From Massilia sp. HP4 (lineage in GTDB: Bacteria > Pseudomonadota > Gammaproteobacteria > Burkholderiales > Burkholderiaceae_D), in NCBI RefSeq assembly GCF_005222695.1, contig NZ_STGG01000048.1, positions 231,042-295,041 of the forward strand: a DNA stretch of 64,000 nt, given 5' to 3'. Below are positions 1 to 7,672 of this stretch, one piece after another. Position 1 is the stretch's first letter. Each line of letters begins with the position of its first letter. The translations under genes and the position numbers were made by a program. Under the pieces are notes generated by a model. The model worked only from the letters and a program-made list of their open reading frames with translations, did not search any database and was not told where the DNA came from.

Positions 1-1092
1 CCGTTGCAGGCGCGCCAGCTTGACCTCATGCGGTGTGTCGTCTTCGAGGTTCGCGGCCGGGGTGCCGGGACGCTTGCTGAAGATAAAGCTGAAGCTATTG
101 TCGAAGTTCACGTCCTCGACCAGTTTCATCATGGCCTCGAAATCGGCCTCGGTCTCGCCCGGGAAGCCGACGATGAAGTCGGACGAGAACGTGATGTTCG
201 GGCGCACCGCGCGCAGGCGGCGGATGATCGATTTGTATTCCAGGCCGGTATAGCCACGCTTCATGGCGTTGAGCACGCGATCCGAACCATGCTGCACCGG
301 CAGGTACAGGTGGCTCACCAGTTGCGGGATTCTTGCATAGGCATCGATCAGGCGCTGGCTGAATTCCTTCGGGTGGCTGGTGACGAAGCGCAGGCGCTCG
401 ATGCCGGGGATCTCGGCGATGTATTCGAGCAGCAGGGCGAAGTCGGCGGTTTCTCCGCTTTCCATGGCGCCGCGGAAGGCATTCACGTTCTGGCCCAGCA
501 GCATGATTTCTTTCACGCCCTGGGCGGCCAGGCCGGCGACCTCGGTCAGCACGTCCTCGAAGCGGCGCGAGACTTCCTCGCCGCGGGTATAGGGCACGAC
601 ACAGTAGCTGCAGTACTTGCTGCAGCCTTCCATGATCGAGACATAGGCGACCGGGCCGTCAACCTTGGCAGGCGGCAAGAAGTCGAATTTCTCGATCTCG
701 GGGAAGCTGATGTCGACCTGCGCCTTGCCCGACTGGCGCCGGTCCTGGATCAGCTGGGGCAGGCGGTGCAGGGTTTGCGGGCCAAACACGACGTCGACAA
801 AAGGCGCGCGCTTGACGATGGCGTCGCCTTCTTGCGACGCCACGCAGCCGCCCACGCCGATAACCAGCTCGGGCTTGTTGCGCTTGAGTTCCTTGATCCG
901 GCCAAGGTCTGAAAATACCTTCTCTTGCGATTTTTCGCGGATCGAGCAGGTGTTGAACAGGATCACGTCCGCGTCTTCGGCCTTGTCGGTGCGCACGAGT
1001 CCATCAGAGGCGCCAAGGACATCGATCATCTTGTCCGAGTCGTACTCATTCATCTGGCAGCCGAAGGTTTTGATAAATACTTTTTTTTGCAT
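1..1092 (-). CDS. miaB: tRNA-2-methylthio-N6-dimethylallyladenosine synthase MiaB (3' end outside window)
   Basis: MiaB is a radical-SAM methylthiotransferase that converts i6A37 to ms2i6A37 in tRNAs reading U-starting codons. The first 364 codons are present; the frame runs off the left edge, so the C-terminal TRAM domain is not visible. The N-terminal UPF0004 domain begins with KTFGCQMNEYDSDK (Cys12). The radical-SAM cluster CSKYCSYC lies at residues 157-164, with cysteine spacing typical of the family. The last codons in the window (DDTPHEVKLARLQR) are also typical of MiaB. The ATG at 1092 is followed by a lysine-rich stretch encoded by eight A residues. Its partner enzyme MiaA is encoded at 23.9-24.8 kb. 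Identification is secure; only completeness is unknown. Confidence 0.95.
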   Translation of the reverse strand, partial: MQKKVFIKTFGCQMNEYDSDKMIDVLGASDGLVRTDKAEDADVILFNTCSIREKSQEKVFSDLGRIKELKRNKPELVIGVGGCVASQEGDAIVKRAPFVDVVFGPQTLHRLPQLIQDRRQSGKAQVDISFPEIEKFDFLPPAKVDGPVAYVSIMEGCSKYCSYCVVPYTRGEEVSRRFEDVLTEVAGLAAQGVKEIMLLGQNVNAFRGAMESGETADFALLLEYIAEIPGIERLRFVTSHPKEFSQRLIDAYARIPQLVSHLYLPVQHGSDRVLNAMKRGYTGLEYKSIIRRLRAVRPNITFSSDFIVGFPGETEADFEAMMKLVEDVNFDNSFSFIFSKRPGTPAANLEDDTPHEVKLARLQR

Positions 1093-1137
1093 GGAATTGC
1101 TAGTTGGGGGCGAGCGCTGCATCGACAATGCGGGTGC

Positions 1138-1168
1138 GGGCCAGTTTACCGTAATTCGGTACTGACCC
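1138..1168. repeat. REP-like imperfect palindrome
   Basis: An imperfect inverted repeat lies 45 bases upstream of miaB. The left arm GGGCCAGTTTACCG (1138-1151) and right arm CGGTACTGACCC (1157-1168) flank TAATT. The arms share the GGG-CAGT core seen in the longer hairpin at 29014-29098. It probably belongs to the intergenic palindromic repeat class of this genome; only genome-wide copy number would confirm that. Confidence 0.4.
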
Positions 1169-1260
1169 CGTTAAACCGCGGGTGCGCGGCATGTTTCGAT
1201 GCCGCTTGGAATGGTTAATTTCCTTACCTAAAGTAATTGCAGTAATGCTCAGTTTGTTAA

Positions 1261-1671
1261 ATGTTCGGCAGCGAACATACTTGTTTATTCATGACACATA
1301 GGCACCGTGGCATGAAGTGTTTCTCTATGTAAATCAATGACTTCCGGGTGCATTCTGATTAACAAAATTTATCCAAGAAATCTCTTGCGTGCGCCACAAT
1401 TGAGCCCCATGTGCTGAAATGCAAACGTGACAAGCTTTCCACACGATAGCTTGATTTCCGACAAGGAGTCACATGCGCCGGTTCGTCATCGCACTGGCGT
1501 GCGCGACTGATAATTTGTTTGAAAGACAAGTGCGCATGCGGAAAGAACATGGAGCACTGTGGGCCGGAATTCTTAAGGGAATGTTCAGATTAGCGCTGTT
1601 TAATCCCTGAACAAGTTCCGGGAACTTATGTTGACGAAACGTAGTCTTTAACAAAAGTTCGTAAGGGAACT
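1261..1671. promoter_or_regulatory. Long intergenic region with three GTTC/GAAC inverted repeats
   Basis: The gene-free stretch 1093-1700 is AT-richer than the flanks and holds no convincing ORF. It contains three related palindromes: ATGTTCG-GCAG-CGAACAT (1261-1278), AAGTTCC-G-GGAACTT (1613-1627, perfect) and AGTTC-GTAAGG-GAACT (1656-1671). The last two flank a -35-like TTGACG (1631-1636) upstream of the HTH gene at 1701. This arrangement suggests operators, perhaps for autoregulation by that protein. The sites are visible; the binding protein is inference. Confidence 0.45.
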
Positions 1672-1700
1672 ATTTTAACCAAACTCGTGAGGTAATTATC

Positions 1701-2111
1701 ATGGCACAACAACATCACGCTCTATCTTCGCAGGAAAGTTACAACCCGAACCACCTGCTGGACATCCTGCTCGGCAAGATGCAGCTGAAAAACGACGCCG
1801 CGCTGTCGCGCATGCTCGAAGTGGCGCCGCCGGTCATCAGCAAGATCCGCCACCACCGCCTGCCGGTCGGCGCCTCGCTGCTGATCCGCATGCACGAAGT
1901 GACCGGCATGAGCATCCGCGACCTGCGCGACCTGATGGGCGATCGCCGCACCAAATACCGCCTGTCGGATGCCCAGGGCCGTCCGAAGCCAGAAGAGAAA
2001 GCTGCACAGGCCGCCGCCGCAGCTGCCCAGCAGGGAGCCCAGCCTGCGCAAGGCCAGGGCGCGCAAACCAACGAAGCGTCGAACAAGACCTCCGGCAATT
2101 ATGCGCACTAA
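1701..2111 (+). CDS. Small HTH (Cro/C1-like) DNA-binding protein
   Basis: This 136-residue protein has a compact helical N-terminal half (about residues 15-85). The segment LSRMLEVAPPVISKIRHHR looks like a helix-turn-helix of the Cro/C1 type, followed by a helix ending in LRDLMGDRR. The C-terminal 45 residues are a low-complexity Ala/Gln/Gly tail and probably disordered. The ATG at 1701 has a GAGGT Shine-Dalgarno about 7 bases upstream. A 600-base intergenic region with three palindromes precedes it, so autoregulation is plausible. The cognate process is unknown; I infer a transcriptional regulator from fold-level resemblance only. Confidence 0.7.
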   Translation: MAQQHHALSSQESYNPNHLLDILLGKMQLKNDAALSRMLEVAPPVISKIRHHRLPVGASLLIRMHEVTGMSIRDLRDLMGDRRTKYRLSDAQGRPKPEEKAAQAAAAAAQQGAQPAQGQGAQTNEASNKTSGNYAH

Positions 2112-2228
2112 TGCCGTGGGCATGACAGCCGCATCTGTCATGCCTTCGGTATTGGCGGGCTGCGGCGCCGTTATTCCATCAGCGGCGCCGCGCTAGCACC
2201 ACCGATTCATCGTGCACCGTCCTGCGGC

Positions 2229-3068
2229 CTAGGCCATCAGGATGGCTGTCATTTCTTCGAACTGCAGTTCCGTTTCGCGGAACACATGCAGCCATGTTTC
2301 TTCAGACAAACCGAGTGCCGTCCAGGCCACGCTGGATACGGAAGGCACCAGCTCGTCCGCATCGCCGGCCAGGTCGAGCGCATGCGCCACGGCATTGGCC
2401 ACATGCACGATCGTTGCCAGGAAGCCGGCGCCCGGCGTTTCGGGCGCATGGTAGAAGGCGATGGCCTGCTGCATCGTGCCCGAGAATTGCCAGTGCTCAG
2501 CCAGCGCCGCGCCGGCCAGCACATGGTCGACGCCCAGCACGGCCCGCTCGGTGTCGAGCAGGTCGCCATCGAGGCGCTTGCGCTCGCGCAAGACAGCATC
2601 GTACTGCTCGGGGTAGCGCGTTACCAGTACCAGGCGCCCGATGCCATGCAGCAAGCCGGCCGTGAACGCGACGTCCTGGTTGAAACGCATATGGCGCGCC
2701 AGCACCCGCGTGCAGGCGGCGGTGGCGATCGACAGGCGCCAGAAGGCCTTGTCGTCGAAGCTGGGGCAACGTCCGCTCGGGAAACAACCTGTCATCGCCG
2801 CCGCCATGATCAGGTTGCGCGTCGACTGGAAGCCAAGGTAAGTCATGGCTTGCTGGATCGTGGTGGCCTTGACTTGCAGGCCGAAGGCCGACGAGTTGGC
2901 CAAGCGCAGCGTCTTGGCGGTCAGGGCCTGGTCGGCCGACACTTTTTTTGCCAGCACCGAGATGTCGATGTCTTCCTGGTCGATGCTGCCTAATAGCTCC
3001 ATCACCACGGCCGGCAGCGAAGGCAGGTCGTCCAGGCCCTGGATCAGTTCTTCGGACGTGATCGTCAT
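2229..3068 (-). CDS. HDOD domain-containing signalling protein
   Basis: The 279-residue protein is almost entirely an HDOD domain, a catalytically degenerate relative of HD phosphohydrolases used as an output or scaffold in bacterial signalling. The N-terminal helix-rich part contains LPSLPAVVMELLGSI and the LAKKVSADQALTAKTLRLAN segment typical of the family. The HD-like region contains TAGLLHGIGRLVL, where a true HD enzyme would carry an HD pair. It overlaps its upstream neighbour by 4 bases (ATGA), so the two are translationally coupled and probably work together. No receiver or GGDEF domain is attached. The downstream role, such as motility, stress or c-di-GMP, cannot be read from the sequence. 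Confidence 0.85.
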   Translation of the reverse strand: MTITSEELIQGLDDLPSLPAVVMELLGSIDQEDIDISVLAKKVSADQALTAKTLRLANSSAFGLQVKATTIQQAMTYLGFQSTRNLIMAAAMTGCFPSGRCPSFDDKAFWRLSIATAACTRVLARHMRFNQDVAFTAGLLHGIGRLVLVTRYPEQYDAVLRERKRLDGDLLDTERAVLGVDHVLAGAALAEHWQFSGTMQQAIAFYHAPETPGAGFLATIVHVANAVAHALDLAGDADELVPSVSSVAWTALGLSEETWLHVFRETELQFEEMTAILMA

Positions 3069-3394
3069 GGCGCCACCTGCCGTTCGAGCCGGTAATCCTC
3101 GACGTAGCGGCGCAGCAGCTTGGCGGCCCAGTCATGGTCGTCGTCGAGGTCGTGCTGGCGGAACAGGTGGTCGAGCCGGGCTACCACCGCCTGCTCGTCC
3201 GGGGCGCGGTGGGCCTCGACGCGGGCCACCGGCACCGCCTCGATATGGTGGCGCTGCAGCGAGGCGATGGTCGCCTCGCTCAGGACCGCGCCCTTGGCCA
3301 GCAGCACCAGGCCGTTATTGTCCAGCAGCTCATCCGAGAGCACCATGCCCGGCTCTATCTGGGTCACGGGAACCATCGCGTGGTCATCGCTCAT
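3065..3394 (-). CDS. Small protein resembling the N-terminal domain of HD-GYP proteins (DUF3391-like)
   Basis: This protein of about 109 residues contains PGMVLSDELLDNNGLVLLAK followed by GAVLSEATIASLQRHHIEAV. That is a small beta-rich module commonly found N-terminal to HD-GYP phosphodiesterases (DUF3391-like). I chose the ATG at 3394 (MSDDHAM) because a GGAGG Shine-Dalgarno lies 5 bases upstream; an upstream TTG would place that sequence inside the gene. The stop overlaps the start of the HDOD gene by 4 bases. The pair looks like a domain combination split into two polypeptides, which would fit a complex. The function is inference. Confidence 0.7.
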   Translation of the reverse strand: MSDDHAMVPVTQIEPGMVLSDELLDNNGLVLLAKGAVLSEATIASLQRHHIEAVPVARVEAHRAPDEQAVVARLDHLFRQHDLDDDHDWAAKLLRRYVEDYRLERQVAP

Positions 3395-3545
3395 TTTGCC
3401 TCCATTCAATCTGCGCCGATGTTATCACTGGCGGGCACGGATGATTGTAAGTATCCGCAATCGGTCTGCCGCTTTCTTCGATGTTCGGGGAATTGTTGTA
3501 CGCTTTGACATCGGCCTGACCGGCCGCCCATTCATCAGGAGAACC

Positions 3546-4151
3546 ATGAAGCTCTATTTCAGCCCCGGCGCCTGTTCGCTCGCTCCCCACATCGCCCTGC
3601 TGGCCACCGGCCTGCCTTTCGCCTCCGAGCGCGTCAGCCTGCGCACCAAGCAGACGGGCAGCGGCGAGGATTTCCGCGCGCTCAGTCCCAAGGGCTATGT
3701 GCCGGCACTGGAGCTGGAAGACGGACGCCTGCTCACCGAAAACCAGGTGATCCTGCAATACGTGGCCGACCAGGCACCCGCCAGCGGCCTGGCGCCGGCC
3801 TTTGGCAGCTTCGAGCGCTACCAGTTGATGGAATGGCTGGGCTGGCTGTCGACCGAGCTGCACAAGCGTTTCTCGCCGCTGTTCACGCCGGGGACGACGG
3901 AGGAGGGCAAGCAGGCGGCCTGGGCCGCGTTGGCCGCGCCGCTGACCTATGTCGCCAACCGGATCGACGGCGACGGCTACCTGACCGGACCGCAATTCAC
4001 AGTGGCCGACGCCTACTTGTTCGCGGTACTGAACTGGGTCGGCTTCGCCAAGCACTCGCTCGAGGCCTGGCCGGCGCTGCAAGCCTACCAGGCGCGGGTC
4101 GCCAGCCTGCCCGTGGTGCGCGAGGCCCTGCGCCGCGAAGGCCTGAACTGA
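3546..4151 (+). CDS. Beta-class glutathione S-transferase
   Basis: A 201-residue cytosolic GST. The N-terminal thioredoxin-like domain begins MKLYFSPGACSLAPHI, with Cys10 as the characteristic beta-class active-site cysteine. The glutathione-binding segment includes GYVPALELEDGRLLTENQVI, with the cis-Pro and Glu/Asn contacts. The C-terminal helical domain contains the N-capping motif region GPQFTVADAYLFAVLNW. It would conjugate or bind glutathione in detoxification; the substrate cannot be predicted. It stands alone, divergent from the HDOD pair, and the next gene follows after 61 bases on the same strand. Confidence 0.9.
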   Translation: MKLYFSPGACSLAPHIALLATGLPFASERVSLRTKQTGSGEDFRALSPKGYVPALELEDGRLLTENQVILQYVADQAPASGLAPAFGSFERYQLMEWLGWLSTELHKRFSPLFTPGTTEEGKQAAWAALAAPLTYVANRIDGDGYLTGPQFTVADAYLFAVLNWVGFAKHSLEAWPALQAYQARVASLPVVREALRREGLN

Positions 4152-4212
4152 CACTGGCGCTGTCCATAGGAGGCGCGCGCGCCGATTGCCGGCGGCACGT
4201 TACCATGCCCAC

Positions 4213-4761
4213 ATGATCAGCCAACGCTATATTGCCCTGTTGCGCGGCGTAAACGTCGGCCGCGCCAAGCGGATTGCCATGGCCGACTTGCGCAAGCTGG
4301 TCGAGAGCCTCGGCTATACGGGCGTACGCAGCCTGCTCAATAGCGGCAATGTGATCTTCGACGCCGACGTGCCCTCCAGCCAGGCGGCGGAAGCGATCGA
4401 GGAGGCGATGATCTTGCGCCTTGGCGTGGGAGCGCGCGTGTTCGTGCTCGAACGCCAGGAATTTGCCGAGATCGTCGACGACAATCCACTGGTGGACCTG
4501 GCCGACGACCATGCACGCCTGTTCGCCTTCCTGTTGTCGGGCGAGGCCCAGCGCGAGGTGGCTGCCTGCCTGTGTGGCCAGGACTGGCAGCCCGAGGCGC
4601 TCGCGATCGGCCGCCGCGCGGCCTATGTGTGGTGCCCGGAAGGTGTGCTCGACAGCGCTGCCGCGGCCGCGCTGGGCAAGCAGCTGGGCGACGGTACGAC
4701 GTCGCGCAACTGGCGCACGATCACCAAGCTGCATGGCTTGTGCAGCCATCCGGCCTGCTGA
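4213..4761 (+). CDS. DUF1697 domain-containing protein
   Basis: A 182-residue protein of the DUF1697 family, soluble and of unknown function. The family signature is clear at the N-terminus (MISQRYIALLRGVNVGRAKR) and continues with LRKLVESLGYTGVRSLLNSG. The C-terminal half contains TSRNWRTITKLHGL, another conserved block. I took the ATG at 4213 because the homology starts directly there; a TTG at 4186 would add nine non-conserved residues. No strong Shine-Dalgarno is visible for either start. No signal peptide or membrane segment is present. Confidence 0.85.
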   Translation: MISQRYIALLRGVNVGRAKRIAMADLRKLVESLGYTGVRSLLNSGNVIFDADVPSSQAAEAIEEAMILRLGVGARVFVLERQEFAEIVDDNPLVDLADDHARLFAFLLSGEAQREVAACLCGQDWQPEALAIGRRAAYVWCPEGVLDSAAAAALGKQLGDGTTSRNWRTITKLHGLCSHPAC

Positions 4762-4792
4762 GCCGCGCACCTTGCCCCACTGCATTTCGCAA

Positions 4793-5077
4793 CTATTTGA
4801 ACTTGTCGCTGCTGTCGCGGCTGGCCCGGTAGCCGATCAGGATCAGGCCGACCAGCATCATCGCGAATACTTCGGGCTCGGGCAGTTCGGATAGATGGGA
4901 TGGCGGCGTGACGATAGCGGTGTGGCCCGTGACCGCCAGGTCGTGCACCGGTTGTGGGACCGGCATAGCCTGCGCGCCATTGCCGGGAACGAGGTCGAGG
5001 TTGAGATCGATAACGGCGGCCTGGGCCGCATTGGCGAGGAAGAGCGCAAGCGCCGCCATCAAAGCATATCTTTTCAT
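4793..5077 (-). CDS. Very short PEP-CTERM sorted protein
   Basis: This 94-residue precursor has a signal peptide (residues 1-20, ending ANAAQA) and a C-terminal PEP-CTERM tail. The tail has PEP at residues 66-68, then the hydrophobic stretch VFAMMLVGLILIGYR and a basic end (RASR). PEP-CTERM proteins are processed by exosortase and are associated with exopolysaccharide and biofilm matrix. The mature part would be only about 45 residues with no recognised domain. AGAGGA lies 8 bases upstream of the ATG. No exosortase gene is in the window. The gene is unusually small for the class; it could be a matrix peptide or a remnant of a longer gene. Confidence 0.75.
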   Translation of the reverse strand: MKRYALMAALALFLANAAQAAVIDLNLDLVPGNGAQAMPVPQPVHDLAVTGHTAIVTPPSHLSELPEPEVFAMMLVGLILIGYRASRDSSDKFK

Positions 5078-5636
5078 AGCCGTTCCTCTTTACAAGCTAA
5101 ATGCCACCGAGCTTTGGATGGGTTGAAACGCCATCCGCGGTCGCCATCTTGCCACATCAGGATAGCAAATCCGCTGGCGCCACCGCGCGCAATTGAACCG
5201 ATGAGTTGTATAAGGAAGTCATGTGTTTACTGAAAGATGCACGCATCTTGAGCTCAATCAAAGGAAAAGTTAACTGTGGTAAATAAACCGCGATCAGCAG
5301 TAAATATAATGCAGCGTCTATGCAGTTTGATAATGCGAATTTCGCAATAAATCATGATTTTATTGGCACATTCATCATTATTGCTGTCACTCGGATAGTC
5401 AAAAGCGTTATCAGCTTTTTCATCGTCGTCAAATTCCGCACTTTTTTATCTTCAGGGTATTCACCTCGGTTTTTTTTAAAGGTATAGTCTCCTTATCCCC
5501 TTGCCTTCGGGCATCACAGCAACGTCCACACCAACACGTCTGAAACCTTCGGCCCGGGCCGACGCCGTCATCGCTGTCCTTGCGACACGGCATATGCAGT
5601 TCCACTTTTTGTTCGACGCACTTCGACGAGTACCAG
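5078..5636. other. AT-rich intergenic region between divergent genes
   Basis: These 559 bases lie between the PEP-CTERM gene (minus) and the FtsH-like gene (plus) and are much AT-richer than the flanks. Both promoters should lie here. A TATAGT hexamer preceded by a T8 run occurs about 150 bases upstream of the FtsH-like start, but no clear -35 accompanies it. I see no convincing ORF, RNA gene or repeat. Confidence 0.5.
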
Positions 5637-7595
5637 ATGCCCAATTTTTCCCGACTTCAGATTGCCTTCAAGAACGTTTACGTCCGCATCCTGTCCGCTA
5701 TCCTGCTGGGCTTGCTCGTGGCGCTGGCGATCTTCAAGTCCGATGTGCCGCAAGACCCGAGCCCGGTCGTGCACTCGCAGAACATCGCCGAGATCACCTC
5801 GCTGGCCGACCAGAAGGCGCGCCTGGATTACCTGTTGATCGCGCATCCGCTGTCCGAGGCGCCGCGCTATATCTACAAGTTCAAGGATTCAGCGAACTTG
5901 AACGTGGTGAAGGTGCCCAGCACCTCGCACCTGTCGCTGGAGCGCGAAGTGTTGCTCAAGAACGCGATCCCGTATTCGATCGCCAGGGATGACTACCTGG
6001 CCAGCCACAAGGCGGTGATGGACGAGGGCGTGAGCATGCTCGGCCAGGCCGGTGACTTCGCGAAGCGCAATGCTTTCCCGATCATCCTGGTGCTGGTGAT
6101 CCTGTACGTGATCAAGTTCGGCATCCCGGGCATGGGCACGAGCGTGTCGATGATCACCCCGGACAAGCTGAAGGGCAGCCTGGACGACCTGATCGGCATG
6201 GACGATATCAAGCAGGAAGTGCTGCACCTTGAAGACATGATCCGCAACCGCGAGGTGTACCAGTCGCACAATATCGACAAGCCGTTCAATGTGATGCTGA
6301 CCGGTCCTGCCGGCACCGGTAAAACCAAATTGGTCGGCTACCTGGCCAAGCGCCTCGAGATGCCGATGATCTCGGCCTCGGGTTCGGCGCTTGAGTCGGG
6401 CTACGTCGGCGGCGGCTCGAAGGCGCTGAACGCCCTGTACCGCAAGGCTTGCGCCAAGGGCAAGTGCATCATCTTCCTGGATGAAGCGCAAAGCCTGTTC
6501 ATGCCGCGCGGCCGCAGCGACAAGAAATGGGAAGACGACACCGCCAACACCATGCTGGGCCTGCTGGATGGCGTGAAGAGCGACAAGGGCGCGAACGTGA
6601 TCTGGATCGTCGCCTCGAACTTCGACGACAACACGACCGAGATGGACGAAGCGATGCTGCGCCGCTTCTCGGTGAAGATCAACTTCCGCCTGCCGAACAA
6701 GGCCGAGCGCCGCGAACTGCTGCGCAGCTTTTTGGCACGCAAGAAGGAAGGCCTGGTCGATTGGGAAGACCTGAACCTGGACCAGGTGGCCGAGATCACC
6801 CAGAACCTGAGCCCGGCGCTGCTGGAAACCGTGGTCGAGCGTGCGAGCATGCTGTCGATCCAGGAAAGGACGATCATCAATACCAATCTGATGTTCCGCG
6901 CTTATGAGCGCGCGACCATCGGCTTGACCGACCGTGCGACCACGGCCGAGAAGCACAAGCAGCGCGAGCGCATTGCGCTGCACGAATTGGGGCACTTCTT
7001 CATGCAGATCGATCCCCACCTGCGCGCTGGGCTCAGCCTGGCCGAGGTGAAGGAAAAGTCGCACCTGCTCAAGATCAGTACCGAGGCGGTGTCGAAGATC
7101 GGCGCGCTGGGTTATGTGCTGCAGTCGGGCGAGGATATGTCGCTGCGCACGCTGGAAGAGCTGGAACGCGATGTGGTCGGCCTGTATGGCGGCGTGGCGG
7201 CGGAAGAGCTGTTCTATGGCGCGCGCGGTATTTCGGTCGGCAGCCAGAATGACATCGAGAAGATCACCAAGATGCTCAATCTCATGGTGAGCCGCCTGTC
7301 GATGTATTCGCGCTCGAAGATCGATTACAGCCAGTTGCAGCAGGAAGCCAGCGGCGAGCATACCGTGCGGCTGGTGGAAGAAAAGGCCGATGCGCTTTAT
7401 AGCTATACGCTCGATTCGATCCGCGATTACAAGCTGGTGATGGAATCGCTCAAGGACACGCTGCTCGAGCAGTATGTGCTGTCGAAGGATGAGGTGTTTG
7501 CATTGCTGGAAGAGCGTAGCGAGTTGCTGATGCCGCAGTTGCATGGGCACCGGACGGCCAAGTTGACGTTGTGCGAGGACGAAGTCGCGGCTTGA
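5637..7595 (+). CDS. Divergent FtsH-like membrane AAA+ zinc metalloprotease
   Basis: A 652-residue protein with the full FtsH architecture: a first membrane helix (about residues 14-33), an extracytoplasmic domain of about 110 residues, a second helix near 147-165, an AAA+ ATPase and an M41 peptidase. Walker A is GPAGTGKT (223-230). Walker B reads IIFLDEAQ, with Gln285 where FtsH has Asp. The pore loop is YVGGGS. The second region of homology reads MDEAMLRRFSV and lacks the RPGRFDR arrangement. The zinc site HELGH (449-453) and a downstream GSQNDI segment, probably carrying the third ligand, are kept, so proteolysis should be possible. I chose the ATG at 5637; a TTG at 5580 is less likely. 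It is probably a specialised paralogue, not the housekeeping ftsH. Confidence 0.8.
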   Translation: MPNFSRLQIAFKNVYVRILSAILLGLLVALAIFKSDVPQDPSPVVHSQNIAEITSLADQKARLDYLLIAHPLSEAPRYIYKFKDSANLNVVKVPSTSHLSLEREVLLKNAIPYSIARDDYLASHKAVMDEGVSMLGQAGDFAKRNAFPIILVLVILYVIKFGIPGMGTSVSMITPDKLKGSLDDLIGMDDIKQEVLHLEDMIRNREVYQSHNIDKPFNVMLTGPAGTGKTKLVGYLAKRLEMPMISASGSALESGYVGGGSKALNALYRKACAKGKCIIFLDEAQSLFMPRGRSDKKWEDDTANTMLGLLDGVKSDKGANVIWIVASNFDDNTTEMDEAMLRRFSVKINFRLPNKAERRELLRSFLARKKEGLVDWEDLNLDQVAEITQNLSPALLETVVERASMLSIQERTIINTNLMFRAYERATIGLTDRATTAEKHKQRERIALHELGHFFMQIDPHLRAGLSLAEVKEKSHLLKISTEAVSKIGALGYVLQSGEDMSLRTLEELERDVVGLYGGVAAEELFYGARGISVGSQNDIEKITKMLNLMVSRLSMYSRSKIDYSQLQQEASGEHTVRLVEEKADALYSYTLDSIRDYKLVMESLKDTLLEQYVLSKDEVFALLEERSELLMPQLHGHRTAKLTLCEDEVAA

Positions 7596-7617
7596 TCACC
7601 GTCGGCGCTCTGATAGA

Positions 7618-7652
7618 ACCCGTCCCGCGCAAGCCGGATGGGGTTTTGTTTT
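7618..7652 (+). terminator. Possible intrinsic terminator after the FtsH-like gene
   Basis: An imperfect hairpin (AACCCGTCC paired with GGATGGGGTT) is followed by TTGTTTTC between two converging genes. Pairing is not perfect, so confidence is modest. Confidence 0.4.
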
Positions 7653-7672
7653 CTGGAGCATCGTTGCCAGCA

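Noticed and set aside
1359..1654. Short minus-strand open frames in the intergenic region before the HTH gene
   Set aside because: No RBS, no recognisable domain, and they overlap the palindromes interpreted as operators.
5889..7550. A 553-codon antisense frame opposite the FtsH-like gene
   Set aside because: No motif, biased composition, fully opposite a well-supported coding gene.
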